Shown: positions 1-10,488 of the stretch, piece by piece
How positions within the stretch are numbered: the first letter of the stretch is position 1
How the letters are laid out: the number at the start of each line of letters is the position of its first letter
NCBI RefSeq assembly: GCF_030127145.1
Contig: NZ_CP126158.1
Location: forward strand, 2,480,001 to 2,544,000
From: Halobaculum halobium
GTDB taxonomy: Archaea > Halobacteriota > Halobacteria > Halobacteriales > Haloferacaceae
Direction: 5' to 3'
DNA: 64,000 nucleotides
Made by a program: the position numbers and the translations under genes
The notes under the pieces: model-generated
Told to the model about the DNA's origin: nothing
Databases searched by the model: none
What the model saw: only the letters and a program-made list of their open reading frames with translations

Positions 1-1
1 G

Positions 2-352
2 CTCTCGGCGGAGTCGCGGCTGTTCATCGTCCCCGAGGAGACGGGGATCGACGGAACGGGGAAGCTGAAGGAGTTCGCGATGGACACGGGTCGCCCGCGG
101 GGCGACCTCTGGGAGAACTGCATCTGGGAGGACTCCGTCTCCATGGAGGGCTCGGACCTGTACCTGTTCCAGTCGATCCACCAGGAGTCGGACGTGATCC
201 CCGAGAACATCGACGCGATCCGAGCGCTGCTCGACTGGGAGGACCGCGAGACGAGTATGGCGAAGACCGACGAAACGCTCGGCGTCGGCCTCGAATCGCT
301 GTTCGACGGCCAGCGCCAGCGCGTAGTGCCGAAGAGCAACGGCGACGACTGA
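2..352 (+). CDS. gap: Type II glyceraldehyde-3-phosphate dehydrogenase, C-terminal fragment
   Basis: Only the last ~116 residues are present; the gene enters from the left edge. The segment reading [17 protein letters not shown] and the preceding GRPRGDLWE are hallmark C-terminal motifs of archaeal (class II) phosphorylating GAPDH, which interconverts glyceraldehyde-3-phosphate and 1,3-bisphosphoglycerate in the cytoplasm. In haloarchaea the type II enzyme is usually linked to gluconeogenesis. The next metabolic gene, pgk, carries the following step but lies on the opposite strand, with a phosphoesterase gene between them. The open frame is intact up to the TGA at 350-352. Identification is by remembered family motif, not a search. 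Confidence 0.88.
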   Translation, partial: LSAESRLFIVPEETGIDGTGKLKEFAMDTGRPRGDLWENCIWEDSVSMEGSDLYLFQSIHQESDVIPENIDAIRALLDWEDRETSMAKTDETLGVGLESLFDGQRQRVVPKSNGDD

Positions 353-486
353 GGCGTGGCCGACCGGAAGGGAGGCATCGAGTGGATGGCGGAGCGGCCC
401 CCGTATCGCCCCGCCCACGAGGAAATCGACGTCGAGGAAACGAGGCCACGAACCAGCCGGGGTGCAAGCGGCGCGAACGGAGCGAG

Positions 487-1002
487 CTACCCCAGCCTCT
501 CGAAGGACACCTCGCCGGACGCGGTGTCGACCAGCGCCGCCGAGGGCCCCTTCTCGCGACCGGGTATCGGGACCCCGCCCGGATTGAGGTGAACTGTGCC
601 GTCGCGCTCCTCGTGGACGCGCTCGTGGGTGTGCCCGCGACAGACGTAGTCGTAGCTGCCGCTGGCGAGCAGCGCGTCGACGATGGGCTCGCTCGTCCCG
701 TGATAGACGGCGAACTCGGCGCTTCCGAGCGTCAGTTCCGCGAACTCGCCGTGGTAGGTGCCGAACGCGTCGACCGCGTCCGCCAGCGCCCACTCGCCGT
801 CGTTGTTGCCGCGGACGGCGTGGAACGCCCAGTCCGCGTCCGGGTTGTCGCCCGAACCCGGTTCGAACGGGGTCGCCGAGAACGGCGCGACGATGTCGCC
901 GCAGTGGATCGCGACGTCGACAGCGGCGTCTGCGAACGCGTCGACCGCCGCTTCGACGTACTGTGCGTTGTCGTGGGTGTCGGAGACGACGCCGACGAGC
1001 AT
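487..1002 (-). CDS. YfcE/MJ0936-type metallophosphoesterase
   Basis: A 171-residue calcineurin-like phosphoesterase. The two-metal motifs occur in order: D8-x-H10, G35-D36, G65-N-N-D68, H101 and G123-H-T-H126. The single-domain size fits the small phosphodiesterase family typified by MJ0936 and YfcE, which hydrolyse phosphodiesters in vitro but whose natural substrate is usually unknown. The gene ends 135 bp from the convergent GAPDH gene and starts 38 bp after the 3' end of pgk, so it could be cotranscribed with pgk. No signal peptide is seen, so it is probably cytoplasmic. The family is secure; the substrate is not. Confidence 0.88.
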   Translation of the reverse strand: MLVGVVSDTHDNAQYVEAAVDAFADAAVDVAIHCGDIVAPFSATPFEPGSGDNPDADWAFHAVRGNNDGEWALADAVDAFGTYHGEFAELTLGSAEFAVYHGTSEPIVDALLASGSYDYVCRGHTHERVHEERDGTVHLNPGGVPIPGREKGPSAALVDTASGEVSFERLG

Positions 1003-1040
1003 ACCCCGCGTTCGGTCGCCCGGCGCATCAAACGCCCGGC

Positions 1041-2270
1041 TCAGTCCGCGATCTCTCCCTCGGCGCTGCTGACCAGCAGTTCGATCGCCGGCAGCGGCTC
1101 CCCGGTCAGCGCGCGGATGTAGGCGCCGCCGGCGATCGAGACGTGCGAGAAGTCGTCCTCTGACATCCCGTACATCGTGATCGCGCGGGAGGTGTCGCCG
1201 CCGCCGACGACAGAGAAGCAGTCGGTGTCGGCGATCGCCTCCAGCACCCCGACGGTGCCGACGCTGAAGCGCTCGTCCTCGAACACGCCCAGGGCGCCCT
1301 TGACGAATACGGCCTCCGAGTCGCGGATGACCGGTACGTACTCCGCGACGGTCCCGGATCCGATGTCGAGGAACGACTGGGTCTTCTCGATGAGATCGCC
1401 GACGGCGACCTCATCGCGTGCCCCGTCGGCACCCTCGAACGCGAGATCGGTGGCGAGTGTCACCTGGTCGCGCCGCTCGTCGAGCACCGAGCGGATCGTC
1501 TCCTCGTTGGCGCCCCACTGGCCGTCGAACAGGTCCGTCTCGACGTCCTCGCCGACGGGGTAGCCCGCGGCGCGGAGGAACAGCTCGCCGGCGACGCCGC
1601 CGAGGAGGAACCGGTCGACTTTCTCGTCAAGCGCCTCCATGACACCGATGACGTCAGTCGCCTTCGTCCCGCCGACGACCATCGTCACGTCGCCGTCGAA
1701 CTCGCGCTCGGCGATGGCGGTGTTTGCCTCGTACTCCGTCTGCATCACGCGGCCCGCGTAGCTCGGGAGTCTCAGGGGGAAGCCGACCAGCGAGGCGTGC
1801 TTGCGGTGTGCGGCGGAGTACGCGTCATTCACGTAGGCGTCGAACTCCGGCGCGAGCGTCTCGACGAAGTCGCTGTCGGCGTGCTCCTCGGGCTCCTTCT
1901 CCGGTAACTCGTCGTCGGTCATCCGAGTGTTCTCCAGCAGGAGCACGTCGCCCGCGTCGAGGTCGCGGACGGCGGCGAGCGCGTCGTCGCCGAAGGTGTC
2001 GGCGACGAAGTCGACGTCGACGCCGGCGTGCTCGGTGAGGATGTCGGCGTGCTGTTCCAGCGAGAGGAAGGTGTCTCTGCCCGGACGCCCCTGGTGGGCC
2101 ATGAGCGCGACGCGGTGGCCCGCCTCGGCGAGTTCCGCGACTGTCTCGGCGTGGCGAGAGAAGCGGCGGTTGTCCTGGACGACGCCGTCCTCGACCGGGG
2201 AGTTGAGATCGAGACGGACCAGGACGCGCTGCTCGGCGGGCAGATCGTCGAGGGTGCGGAAGGTGCTCAT
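1041..2270 (-). CDS. pgk: Phosphoglycerate kinase
   Basis: A 409-residue protein, normal for archaeal PGK, which transfers phosphate between 1,3-bisphosphoglycerate and ADP. The N-terminal substrate motif LVRLDLNSPVEDG, the KGALGVFEDE segment and the nucleotide-loop GGGDTS near the C terminus are all present. The start is the ATG at 2268-2270 (MSTFRTLDDL); the frame stays open a further 49 codons upstream, but that extension is Arg-rich and unlike PGK. A TATA-like stretch around 2294-2303 on the minus strand lies ~25-33 bp upstream, suiting a leaderless transcript. Together with gap, gpmI and pyk in this window it covers most of lower glycolysis/gluconeogenesis. Confidence 0.96.
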   Translation of the reverse strand: MSTFRTLDDLPAEQRVLVRLDLNSPVEDGVVQDNRRFSRHAETVAELAEAGHRVALMAHQGRPGRDTFLSLEQHADILTEHAGVDVDFVADTFGDDALAAVRDLDAGDVLLLENTRMTDDELPEKEPEEHADSDFVETLAPEFDAYVNDAYSAAHRKHASLVGFPLRLPSYAGRVMQTEYEANTAIAEREFDGDVTMVVGGTKATDVIGVMEALDEKVDRFLLGGVAGELFLRAAGYPVGEDVETDLFDGQWGANEETIRSVLDERRDQVTLATDLAFEGADGARDEVAVGDLIEKTQSFLDIGSGTVAEYVPVIRDSEAVFVKGALGVFEDERFSVGTVGVLEAIADTDCFSVVGGGDTSRAITMYGMSEDDFSHVSIAGGAYIRALTGEPLPAIELLVSSAEGEIAD

Positions 2271-2603
2271 CACGCGGACGGTCGACCGTGAGCGACTTAG
2301 AAGGCGCGGATAGCGCGGACGCCGTCGCTGGTGACCCGTGGCGACAGGTGGCCGTGCTCGGAGCGCAGGCGGGGCTCCCGTCGGAGTTCCCGCCCTGTCG
2401 ACGCGTCGTCGGGCCACGCGCGCTCACGGCCGTCGCCGTTCGCATCGAGGCCTCCTTCTGCCGGCCTCGCACTCCGCCTCCTGACGTCCCCTCGCGCTCA
2501 GCGCATCGGGCGCGCTGGTGGGGTATCGCTGAAGAAGGTGCGTGCGAACCGTTCGTGACCGATTCGATTCGGAGGAGCCGCCCCGGCCCCTCGACGCCCC
2601 GGC
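2271..2603. other. Intergenic region between ABC exporter and pgk
   Basis: 333 bp without a convincing gene. The right-hand end of this stretch is the 3' flank of the ABC exporter, with a G/C-rich direct repeat of the type gccccgg just after its stop. The left-hand end holds the pgk promoter, with a weak TATA-like element near 2294-2303 on the minus strand. Open frames crossing it on both strands have Arg/Pro/Ser-rich shadow composition. No RNA gene or clear long inverted repeat was seen. Confidence 0.5.
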
Positions 2604-4532
<1,929 letters not shown>

Positions 4533-4631
4533 TACATACTCTCAGCGACACCAGAACCCTAAACGGTTCGCTTCGAATCGAAATACTTCGATGCCGGCGA
4601 GGGCACTGCCGTCACCGCCCGCCGTGGCGAC

Positions 4632-5126
4632 TCAGTAGTCGCCGGCGATCTCGACGGTGTCGCCCTCGCACACGTCGTGATCGTCGGTCCAGCCGTACGG
4701 CACTTCGAGCACGTAGTTCCCGGTTCCGCGGTACCGTCGGAGCTCGGACTCGCTCGTTCCCCTCGGCGGGAGTTCGGCGTGGTGGATGCGGGTGACCGTG
4801 CCGTTGGCGGCGATGAACACGATGTCGATCGGGAAGGCCATCTCGCGCATCACGTACGCGTACTGGCCCTCAGAGTCGTGGACGAACAGCATCCCCTCGT
4901 TCTCGCCGAGCGACTCGGTGTCGGAGAGCCCGGTATAGCGTTTGCTGTAGGTGTCGGCGACGCGTGCGTCCACGGTCCCGAGTTCGGCGCCGCGCTCGTC
5001 GACGACGGTGACGGTCGTGCGATCGTACTCGTCGTCGTTCGCGACGTTCGCGACGGTTCCGGTGCAGCCGGCCAGTACGACCAGCAGCGCGACGAGCGCG
5101 GGCACGACGCGGCGACGGGCGACCAT
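4632..5126 (-). CDS. DUF192 family lipoprotein
   Basis: A 164-residue secreted protein. The N terminus has Arg residues, a hydrophobic stretch and a lipobox LAGC with Cys21, indicating a lipid-anchored extracytoplasmic protein. The rest matches DUF192: the segments GLSDTESLGENEGMLFV and FPIDIVFI, and a C-terminal VLEVPYGW, are typical. The family's function is unresolved. The start is taken as ATG at 5124-5126 because upstream codons lack signal-peptide character and run into the tRNA gene. Its promoter would overlap that of the divergent tRNA-Val gene; an A/T-rich patch at 5166-5175 could serve as TATA. Confidence 0.85.
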   Translation of the reverse strand: MVARRRVVPALVALLVVLAGCTGTVANVANDDEYDRTTVTVVDERGAELGTVDARVADTYSKRYTGLSDTESLGENEGMLFVHDSEGQYAYVMREMAFPIDIVFIAANGTVTRIHHAELPPRGTSESELRRYRGTGNYVLEVPYGWTDDHDVCEGDTVEIAGDY

Positions 5127-5209
5127 AGGGAGACCGTCGGGTGGGAGGCGGGAAAGGATATCGGGCAAAAGGTAAGCGTTATTCGAGCGCGGGCGATGTA
5201 TCCGGGTAC

Positions 5210-5282
5210 GGGCTCGTGGTCTAGTGGTTATGACGCTTCCCTTACAAGGAAGAGATCGGTGGTTCAACTCCGCCCGAGCCCA
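5210..5282 (+). tRNA. tRNA-Val (anticodon TAC)
   Basis: Cloverleaf of 73 nt read by eye. The acceptor stem gggctcg (5210-5216) pairs with cgagccc (5275-5281), with discriminator A at 5282. The D stem is gtc/gac; the anticodon stem cttcc/ggaag encloses the loop cttacaa, giving anticodon TAC at 5243-5245, which reads valine GUA. The T arm is ggtgg/ccgcc with loop ttcaact. CCA is not encoded and no intron is seen. A weak A/T-rich element at 5176-5185 fits a promoter. The 3' part of the gene is duplicated downstream (see the repeat entry). Confidence 0.95.
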
Positions 5283-5500
5283 GTTCTGCCGCCGACACGG
5301 CGAGGAGCGGAGCGACGAGCCGTCGGCGGCGTCTGGCGTGTCAGGAGTTGAACCCTGCAAGTCGCGCGCAACGAGCGAAGCGAGTGAGCACGTCTTGCTC
5401 CGGTTCAACTCCGCCCGAGCCCAGTTCTGCAGCCGAGTTACTGAGGAGCGAAGCGGCGAGCGGTCGGAGGTGTCCGGCGTGTCCGGAGTCGGGGGTCCGG
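5261..5500 (+). repeat. Imperfect tandem duplication of tRNA-Val 3' end plus flank
   Basis: The 29 nt from the T loop of tRNA-Val to just past its discriminator (5261-5289) recur exactly at 5402-5430, 141 bp downstream. Similarity continues beyond the exact core: both copies are followed by a gaggagcg-type stretch and by ggcgtgtc. Between the copies, 5344-5354 holds the exact reverse complement of the T-arm piece ggttcaactcc. There is no second full tRNA and no integrase. The arrangement resembles either a tandem slip duplication or a relict attachment site. Confidence 0.8.
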
Positions 5501-5546
5501 TGTCGGCGTAGCCGGGAGCGTCGCCGGCGAGGTATCGGAAGCGACG

Positions 5547-6899
5547 TTACTGGGCCGGGGCGGCGTCCGCGTACGGGAAGTTCTCGATCGTCTCCTCGCG
5601 GAACGCCTCCTCGTCGAAGGAGTACTCGCCGTCGAAGAAGTCCATCAGCGTGTGGGTGTCGCGCATCGCGTTCTTCAGGCACGTCGAGGCGCCGGGGGAG
5701 GGTGTGATGTTGAAGATGATGTCCTTGCCGACGATCTTCGCCTCGCCCATGTCGAGCGAGCGCTGCTCGGTGTCGACGATCTGCGGGCGAACGCCGCCGT
5801 AGCCCTTGGCGCGCTCGATGTCGTCGAGTTCGACGCTCGGGACGACCTTCTGGACGTGCGGGAGGAACTGCTTGGGCCCGATGGACGGGATGTCGTACAC
5901 GAGGTTCCGGAGCACGTACGGCAGGAGGATGCGGTCGGCGAGGATGTTGGCGTAGCTGAGGAACGACGCGGCGTTGAGCCCGAACACGTCGAGGAAGTCG
6001 GGCACCGTCGAGAGGCGCCCGCGTTCGAGCGCGGGAACGAGCTTCGCGGTCGGGCCGAACCGCGTCACGCTCCGGTCGTGAACGTCCGCGTCGCCGTGGA
6101 TGGCCGCGAAGGGGAGCTTCTTCATCTGCAGCGTGTACACCTTCCCGTTCAGGAGATCGTCGGCGAGGAAGAAGCTGCCGGCGACGGGGAGCAGGACCTT
6201 GTTCTGGCCGTATCCCAGCTGTTTCGCCATCTGCAGGCTGTGCGAACCGGCGGCGACGACGGCCGCCTCGGATTCGACCCGCCCGGCGCTCGTCTCGAAC
6301 GTGTAGCCCTCGGGCGTCGGCTCGACCGACTCGACCGCCGTCCCGGTTTTGATGTCGACGGTCGCCTCCTCGCGGGCCTGCTCGACGAAGGACTTCGTCG
6401 TCTCGCCGTAGTCGACGACGTAGCCGTCGGGCGTCTGGAGCGCGAGCATGTCCGTGTCCGAGTCGCGCCCTTCGACGACCTTCGGCTCGATCTCGCCGAT
6501 CTCCTCGCGGCCGATCGGTCGGAGCTTCGGAAAGAGGTCCCCGAACCCGTTCTCGTGGTACCGCTGCTCCAGTTTCTCGACCTCCTCGTCGCCGACACCC
6601 AGCACCATCTTGCTGCGCTTGGCGTGCATCTCCCGGTCGGCGTCCTGGTTCTCGAGGTAGCCGGCCAGCAGCTCGGCGCCCTCCTTGACCTCCTCGGCCT
6701 TCTCCAGGGTGTAGTTCGTCTCGATGTCCCCGAAGTGCAGCGTCTGGGAGTTGTTCGTGTGATGGGAGTTGATCGCGGCGACCTCCGGCTCCTTCTCGAT
6801 CAGCGCGATCGACCCGATATCGGTGAACTTCGCCGTCGTGTACAACAGCGACGCACCGCTGATACCTCCGCCGACGATAACGAGGTCGTAGTCGGACAT
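5547..6899 (-). CDS. mqo: FAD-dependent malate:quinone oxidoreductase
   Basis: A 450-residue flavoprotein. The N-terminal dinucleotide-binding motif G10-G-G-I-S-G15 follows a beta strand, and the C-terminal segment PSPGASTCLKNA is characteristic of malate:quinone oxidoreductases. Such enzymes oxidise malate to oxaloacetate at the membrane surface and reduce menaquinone, bypassing NAD-dependent malate dehydrogenase. There is no transmembrane helix, consistent with a peripheral membrane enzyme. The gene stands alone, divergent from the NSS transporter. The related 2-hydroxyglutarate oxidase (LhgO) family is the main alternative; the overall pattern favours MQO. Confidence 0.82.
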   Translation of the reverse strand: MSDYDLVIVGGGISGASLLYTTAKFTDIGSIALIEKEPEVAAINSHHTNNSQTLHFGDIETNYTLEKAEEVKEGAELLAGYLENQDADREMHAKRSKMVLGVGDEEVEKLEQRYHENGFGDLFPKLRPIGREEIGEIEPKVVEGRDSDTDMLALQTPDGYVVDYGETTKSFVEQAREEATVDIKTGTAVESVEPTPEGYTFETSAGRVESEAAVVAAGSHSLQMAKQLGYGQNKVLLPVAGSFFLADDLLNGKVYTLQMKKLPFAAIHGDADVHDRSVTRFGPTAKLVPALERGRLSTVPDFLDVFGLNAASFLSYANILADRILLPYVLRNLVYDIPSIGPKQFLPHVQKVVPSVELDDIERAKGYGGVRPQIVDTEQRSLDMGEAKIVGKDIIFNITPSPGASTCLKNAMRDTHTLMDFFDGEYSFDEEAFREETIENFPYADAAPAQ

Positions 6900-7087
6900 T
6901 GTGGTAGGTGCTATCTACACTGCGCTACTGCAGGCAGATAACTCATCTTCTTTTCGTCCGGCGTCGCCGCCGGGTCGTCGGACGCCGGGCGGTGTTCCGT
7001 CACGCCCCCAATCGTATCTCGCTTACAACACGATTTACAACGGTCCGAAGGAATCATCCGTATCTGCGGAATCTGTGCGGACGAACT

Positions 7088-8434
7088 ATGAGCGAACGGG
7101 AGACGTGGACCTCACGAGTCGGCTTCATCCTCGCCGCCGTCGGCAGCGCGGTCGGGCTCGGAAACATCTGGTCGTTCCCCTTCCAGACCGCCTCCAACGG
7201 CGGCGCGGCGTTTCTCGTCGTCTACCTGCTGGCGGTGTTTCTGATCGGGTTCCCCGCGATGCTCGGCGAGTTCGTCATCGGACGACGAAGCGAGCAGAAC
7301 GCCGTCGAGGCGTTCCGGTCGCTGGGCTTCGGTGAGTGGTCGGTCGCGGGCGGGCTAGGTGTCGTCGGGTCGTTCGTGACGCTGGCGTTCTACAGCGTCG
7401 TCGGCGGATGGGTGTTGAGCTACATCGTCGGCAGTGTCACCGGCGCCTACCTCGGCGACCCCGGGGCGTACTTCGGCGCCGTCTCCGCGGGCCCGATCGC
7501 GGTCGCCACCCACGCAGTGTTCATGGCCCTGACGATCGGGATCGTCGCCCTCGGAGTCACCGACGGCATCGAGCGCGCGACGAAGGTGATGGTTCCCGCG
7601 ATCTTCGTCCTCATCGGCGGACTGGCCGTCTGGGTGAGCACGCTCGACGGCGCAAGCGACGGGTACTCGTACTACCTCTCCCCGGACGTGAGCGTGATCG
7701 CGGGCGACCTCGCCGGGATCGTCCCCTCGGCCGTCGGGCAGGCGTTTTTCACCCTCTCGCTCGGGTTCGGGGTGATGATCGCCTACTCGTCGTACCTCGG
7801 GCGCGACGACAGCCTCCCGGCCGACGGGTCGGCCATCGTCGTCGTGAACACGCTGGTCGCCCTCCTCGCGGGGTTCGTCGTCTTCCCGGTGCTGTTCGCC
7901 ATCGAGGGGGCCGTCCCCGAATCCGGCGGGGCCGGCACAGCGTTCACCGCCCTCGCTAGCGCGTTCAGCCAGATCCCGGGCGGTCAGGCTATCGGACTCG
8001 GGTTCTTCGTCGTGCTCCTGCTCGCCGCGCTGTCCAGTTCGATCAGCCTCCTCGAGGTACCCACGTCCTTCGTCGTGGATCGGACCGGCTACGACCGAAC
8101 GCCGACGGCGGTGGGCCTCGGCGTGCTCGTCGCGATCGCCGGCGTGCCGACCGCCCTTGACACCGGAATCCTCGGCTGGTACAACGACGTCGTGTTCAAC
8201 CTCCTGTTGCCGCTCGCGGTGTTGGTCATCGCGGTGTTCGTCGGCTGGGTCGCCGACGACCAGTTGGCCGAGGAACTGGACCTCGGGAGCTCGTTCGGGG
8301 ACGACTTCTCGACCGTGTGGCTGTGGTGGATCCGGATCGTAATCCCGGTCGCCATCGGCGGGACGCTGTTGCTCGGAATCCAGTCGCTGCTGGTCAAAGC
8401 CGGGGTGCTCTCGGCCCCCGTGATCCTCGGGTAG
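7088..8434 (+). CDS. Neurotransmitter:sodium symporter (NSS/SNF) family transporter
   Basis: A 448-residue membrane protein with about eleven hydrophobic helices. The TM1 signature GSAVGLGNIWSFPF, followed by NGGAAFL, contains the unwound segment that binds Na+ and substrate in LeuT and MhsT. The family imports amino acids or related amines with Na+. The length fits the short prokaryotic subgroup with eleven rather than twelve helices. The start is ATG 7088-7090 (MSERETW); an upstream in-frame extension is Arg-rich and discarded. A TATA-like gatttaca lies near 7036-7044. No neighbouring gene indicates the substrate. Confidence 0.93.
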   Translation: MSERETWTSRVGFILAAVGSAVGLGNIWSFPFQTASNGGAAFLVVYLLAVFLIGFPAMLGEFVIGRRSEQNAVEAFRSLGFGEWSVAGGLGVVGSFVTLAFYSVVGGWVLSYIVGSVTGAYLGDPGAYFGAVSAGPIAVATHAVFMALTIGIVALGVTDGIERATKVMVPAIFVLIGGLAVWVSTLDGASDGYSYYLSPDVSVIAGDLAGIVPSAVGQAFFTLSLGFGVMIAYSSYLGRDDSLPADGSAIVVVNTLVALLAGFVVFPVLFAIEGAVPESGGAGTAFTALASAFSQIPGGQAIGLGFFVVLLLAALSSSISLLEVPTSFVVDRTGYDRTPTAVGLGVLVAIAGVPTALDTGILGWYNDVVFNLLLPLAVLVIAVFVGWVADDQLAEELDLGSSFGDDFSTVWLWWIRIVIPVAIGGTLLLGIQSLLVKAGVLSAPVILG

Positions 8435-8598
8435 CCGGGCCGAATCTCCCGCCTTCTCGATCGCCCCGTCGCGGGGTCCGTCCCAAACTCAGCTTAATCC
8501 GAGTTGAGCCGGCCCAACGGGTGCATCCTCTTTTAGTAACCGAGTCGATAGGGACTGTCGATGCACGAACGCACTCGCGGGGTGGTGGCTCGGTGAAC

Positions 8599-9177
8599 AT
8601 GAGGGCTGTCGGTGCCGTCGGTGTCGTCGTTCTCGTCGTCGCCGTCGGCGGTGCCGCGGCGTTCATCGCCGGCGTCGGCCCGCTGGGCGACATCGGCGGC
8701 GGTCAGTCCGACGCGGTGACGGAGACTCCGGAGTCGACCGGGACGGTGTACGGCGATGCGGGCGGATCGTCGGACGGCGGGAGCGACGGCGAGAGTACAG
8801 CGTCCGACGGCTCGGACGACGTCGACTCTCTGCCGCCGTACACGTTCGCCGTCACGTCGATCGAGGAGTGCGGTCAGACCTGCCGTGACGTGACCGTTCG
8901 CCTCGACAACAACCGAAACGAGACGGCGACGGGAATCAGCGTGTACACGCAGATCTTCGCCGGCAACTCCACTGCCTCGGACGACAAGGTGTGGGAAGGA
9001 ACGCGCGACGTGGGGTCACTCGAGGCTGATGGATCGACCACGGAGACGAGCCGGGTGGAACTCTCGTACTCTGAGGGGTACCAGATCCAGCAGGAGGACG
9101 GGTGGATCACGATCGTCACGACCGTCGAGTCCGACGACGTGACGATCACGTTCAAGGAGCGCCGCAACGCGCTGTGA
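8599..9177 (+). CDS. Secreted or membrane-anchored protein of unknown function
   Basis: 192 residues. A hydrophobic N-terminal helix (residues ~5-27, Val/Ala/Gly-rich) with no lipobox Cys acts as an uncleaved anchor or signal. It is followed by a Ser/Gly/Asp linker (residues ~40-75), typical of haloarchaeal surface proteins. The C-terminal ~115 residues look like a beta-sandwich, with a close Cys pair in ECGQTC and alternating hydrophobic strands. The family is not recognised. The start could also be GTG 8593, two codons upstream. An A/T-rich patch ctcttttagtaa around 8528-8540 could be the promoter. The gene precedes tRNA-Phe. Confidence 0.7.
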   Translation: MRAVGAVGVVVLVVAVGGAAAFIAGVGPLGDIGGGQSDAVTETPESTGTVYGDAGGSSDGGSDGESTASDGSDDVDSLPPYTFAVTSIEECGQTCRDVTVRLDNNRNETATGISVYTQIFAGNSTASDDKVWEGTRDVGSLEADGSTTETSRVELSYSEGYQIQQEDGWITIVTTVESDDVTITFKERRNAL

Positions 9178-9204
9178 CCGCCGGCCCGCGTGGCGATTCG
9201 AAAC

Positions 9205-9216
9205 GCTTTTTCATAC
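9205..9216 (+). promoter_or_regulatory. Probable TATA element of tRNA-Phe
   Basis: The stretch gctttttcatac lies 22-33 bp before the tRNA-Phe 5' end, the expected position for an archaeal TATA box. It is the only A/T-rich patch in the intergenic space. It could also mark the end of transcription from the preceding gene. Confidence 0.45.
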
Positions 9217-9237
9217 TGCCGGGGTTCGTTGAGGTGA

Positions 9238-9311
9238 GCCGCCTTAGCTCAGATTGGGAGAGCACTCGACTGAAGATCGAGCTGTCCCCCGTTCAAATCG
9301 GGGAGGCGGCA
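9238..9311 (+). tRNA. tRNA-Phe (anticodon GAA)
   Basis: A 74-nt cloverleaf. The acceptor stem gccgcct (9238-9244) pairs with aggcggc (9304-9310), with discriminator A 9311. The D arm is gctc...gagc. The anticodon stem ctcga/tcgag surrounds loop ctgaaga with anticodon GAA at 9272-9274. The T arm ccccg/cggggg encloses ttcaaat. CCA is not encoded; no intron is seen. Unlike tRNA-Val in this window, its 3' end is not repeated downstream. Confidence 0.96.
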
Positions 9312-9546
9312 TCCCGAATTTCCTCGGTTATCAGTTACCGGACAGCGTAGCCTCCGGGCCGCTTGATCCCCGAAACTGTCGCGTGATTTCAACCGGGAGC
9401 CGGACGCGCCCCGACATCCCTCTCCGCTCGACTCGGGGGGACAGCACTTTTCGAACTGCCCGTCGCGAGCGAAGCGTCCGTTTCGAGCCATCCCATCGAA
9501 GACTCGGGGACAACGCTAATGCGGTGGTGGTCCAGTGTCGATCCGG

Positions 9547-9975
9547 ATGGCCGACGAATCTGATCTCGGACTCGACCGTTTCAAACGCCCGTTGTTGTTC
9601 CTGATGGGGCTGCTCTACATCGTTGCCGGTGTACTGCACTTCCTCGCGCCGAAGCCGTTCGAACGGATCGTCCCCCGGGAGTTGCCCGCTCCCCGCGCGC
9701 TCGTGTACCTCTCGGGTCTGGCCGAGGTCGTCCTCGGAATCGGCGTGTTGATCCCCCGAACACGCCAGATGTCTGCGAAAGGCCTGATCGCGTTGCTGGT
9801 GGCGGTGTTTCCCGCGAACGTTAACATGGCCGTCCGCGACGTGGGGGCGAATCCGCTCCCCGAGCGCGCGGAGAGGCTCTACGACGCGGGTCTGTGGCTT
9901 CGGCTCCCGCTCCAGGGCGTCCTGGTCGCGTGGGCGTGGTGGTACGCGGAAGCCGACTCCGAGGAGTCGGGCTAA
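9547..9975 (+). CDS. DoxX-like membrane protein
   Basis: 142 residues with about four hydrophobic helices: residues ~15-30, ~50-70, ~78-98 and ~115-135. The FLMGLLYIVAGVLHFLAP opening and the LSGLAEVVLGIGVLI helix match the DoxX/DoxD-like superfamily, four-helix membrane proteins seen with quinone or thiosulfate oxidation and with redox stress. The precise role is unknown. ATG 9547 is preferred, but GTG 9535 is in frame. It precedes the EthD-like gene by 60 bp in the same direction, so the two could share a transcript. Confidence 0.75.
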   Translation: MADESDLGLDRFKRPLLFLMGLLYIVAGVLHFLAPKPFERIVPRELPAPRALVYLSGLAEVVLGIGVLIPRTRQMSAKGLIALLVAVFPANVNMAVRDVGANPLPERAERLYDAGLWLRLPLQGVLVAWAWWYAEADSEESG

Positions 9976-10035
9976 CGCCGTCGAACCAATCTCCCGCGGA
10001 TCTTATGACTCCCGTCCGCGAAGCCGAAGCGAACC

Positions 10036-10350
10036 ATGACGAAGCTCGCGATTACGCTCAACCGGAGCGGGGACCAGTCGTTCGAGGAGTTCCGAGCGTA
10101 CTACGTGGAGGAACACGCGCCGCTCGCGGCCGACCTCCCCGGGCTCGAACGGTACACCGTCTCGTTCCCGGCCGATCCCGAGTCCGCGTCGTACGACGCG
10201 CTCGCGGAGCTGTACTTCTCCGACGGTGAGAGCATGGGAGCGGCGTTCGACTCCGACCTCGGCCGCGAGGTGACCGCCGACGCCGAGTCGTTCGCCGACA
10301 TGGACGCCGCCGAGCGCGTCGTCCTCGAGGAGGAGGTCGTCGTCGATTGA
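10036..10350 (+). CDS. EthD-domain (dimeric alpha/beta barrel) protein
   Basis: 104 residues. The N-terminal KLAITLNRSGDQSFEEFRAYY followed by EEHAPLAADLPGLERY is the EthD pattern: a ferredoxin-like fold that dimerises into an open barrel. Relatives include small monooxygenase-like or decarboxylase-like proteins and proteins needed for ether degradation; most are uncharacterised. A conserved His in EEHAPL is typical. It probably forms a soluble homodimer. It lies downstream of the DoxX-like gene. The catalytic role cannot be inferred from the sequence. Confidence 0.78.
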   Translation: MTKLAITLNRSGDQSFEEFRAYYVEEHAPLAADLPGLERYTVSFPADPESASYDALAELYFSDGESMGAAFDSDLGREVTADAESFADMDAAERVVLEEEVVVD

Positions 10351-10456
10351 CCCGTCGCAGGCGGTAAGAGACGGAAAGATCGAGGTATCTGGGCCGAAAT
10401 AGGGCTGATCTCGCCGCCGTGAGTGGGTCGTTCACACGCGCGCCGGTGACTCGGAA

Positions 10457-10466
10457 GGGTTAACTG
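10457..10466 (+). promoter_or_regulatory. TATA element of cspA
   Basis: gggttaactg lies 23-32 bp before the cspA start codon, the spacing expected for a leaderless haloarchaeal transcript. No Shine-Dalgarno sequence precedes the ATG, in agreement. Confidence 0.5.
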
Positions 10467-10488
10467 TCGTCCTCCGCTCGTGTCGTGT

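Noticed and set aside
5283-5546. Intact prophage or integrated plasmid next to tRNA-Val
   Set aside because: Only ~112 bp lie between the two tRNA-end copies, with no integrase or phage gene; kept only as a possible relict site.
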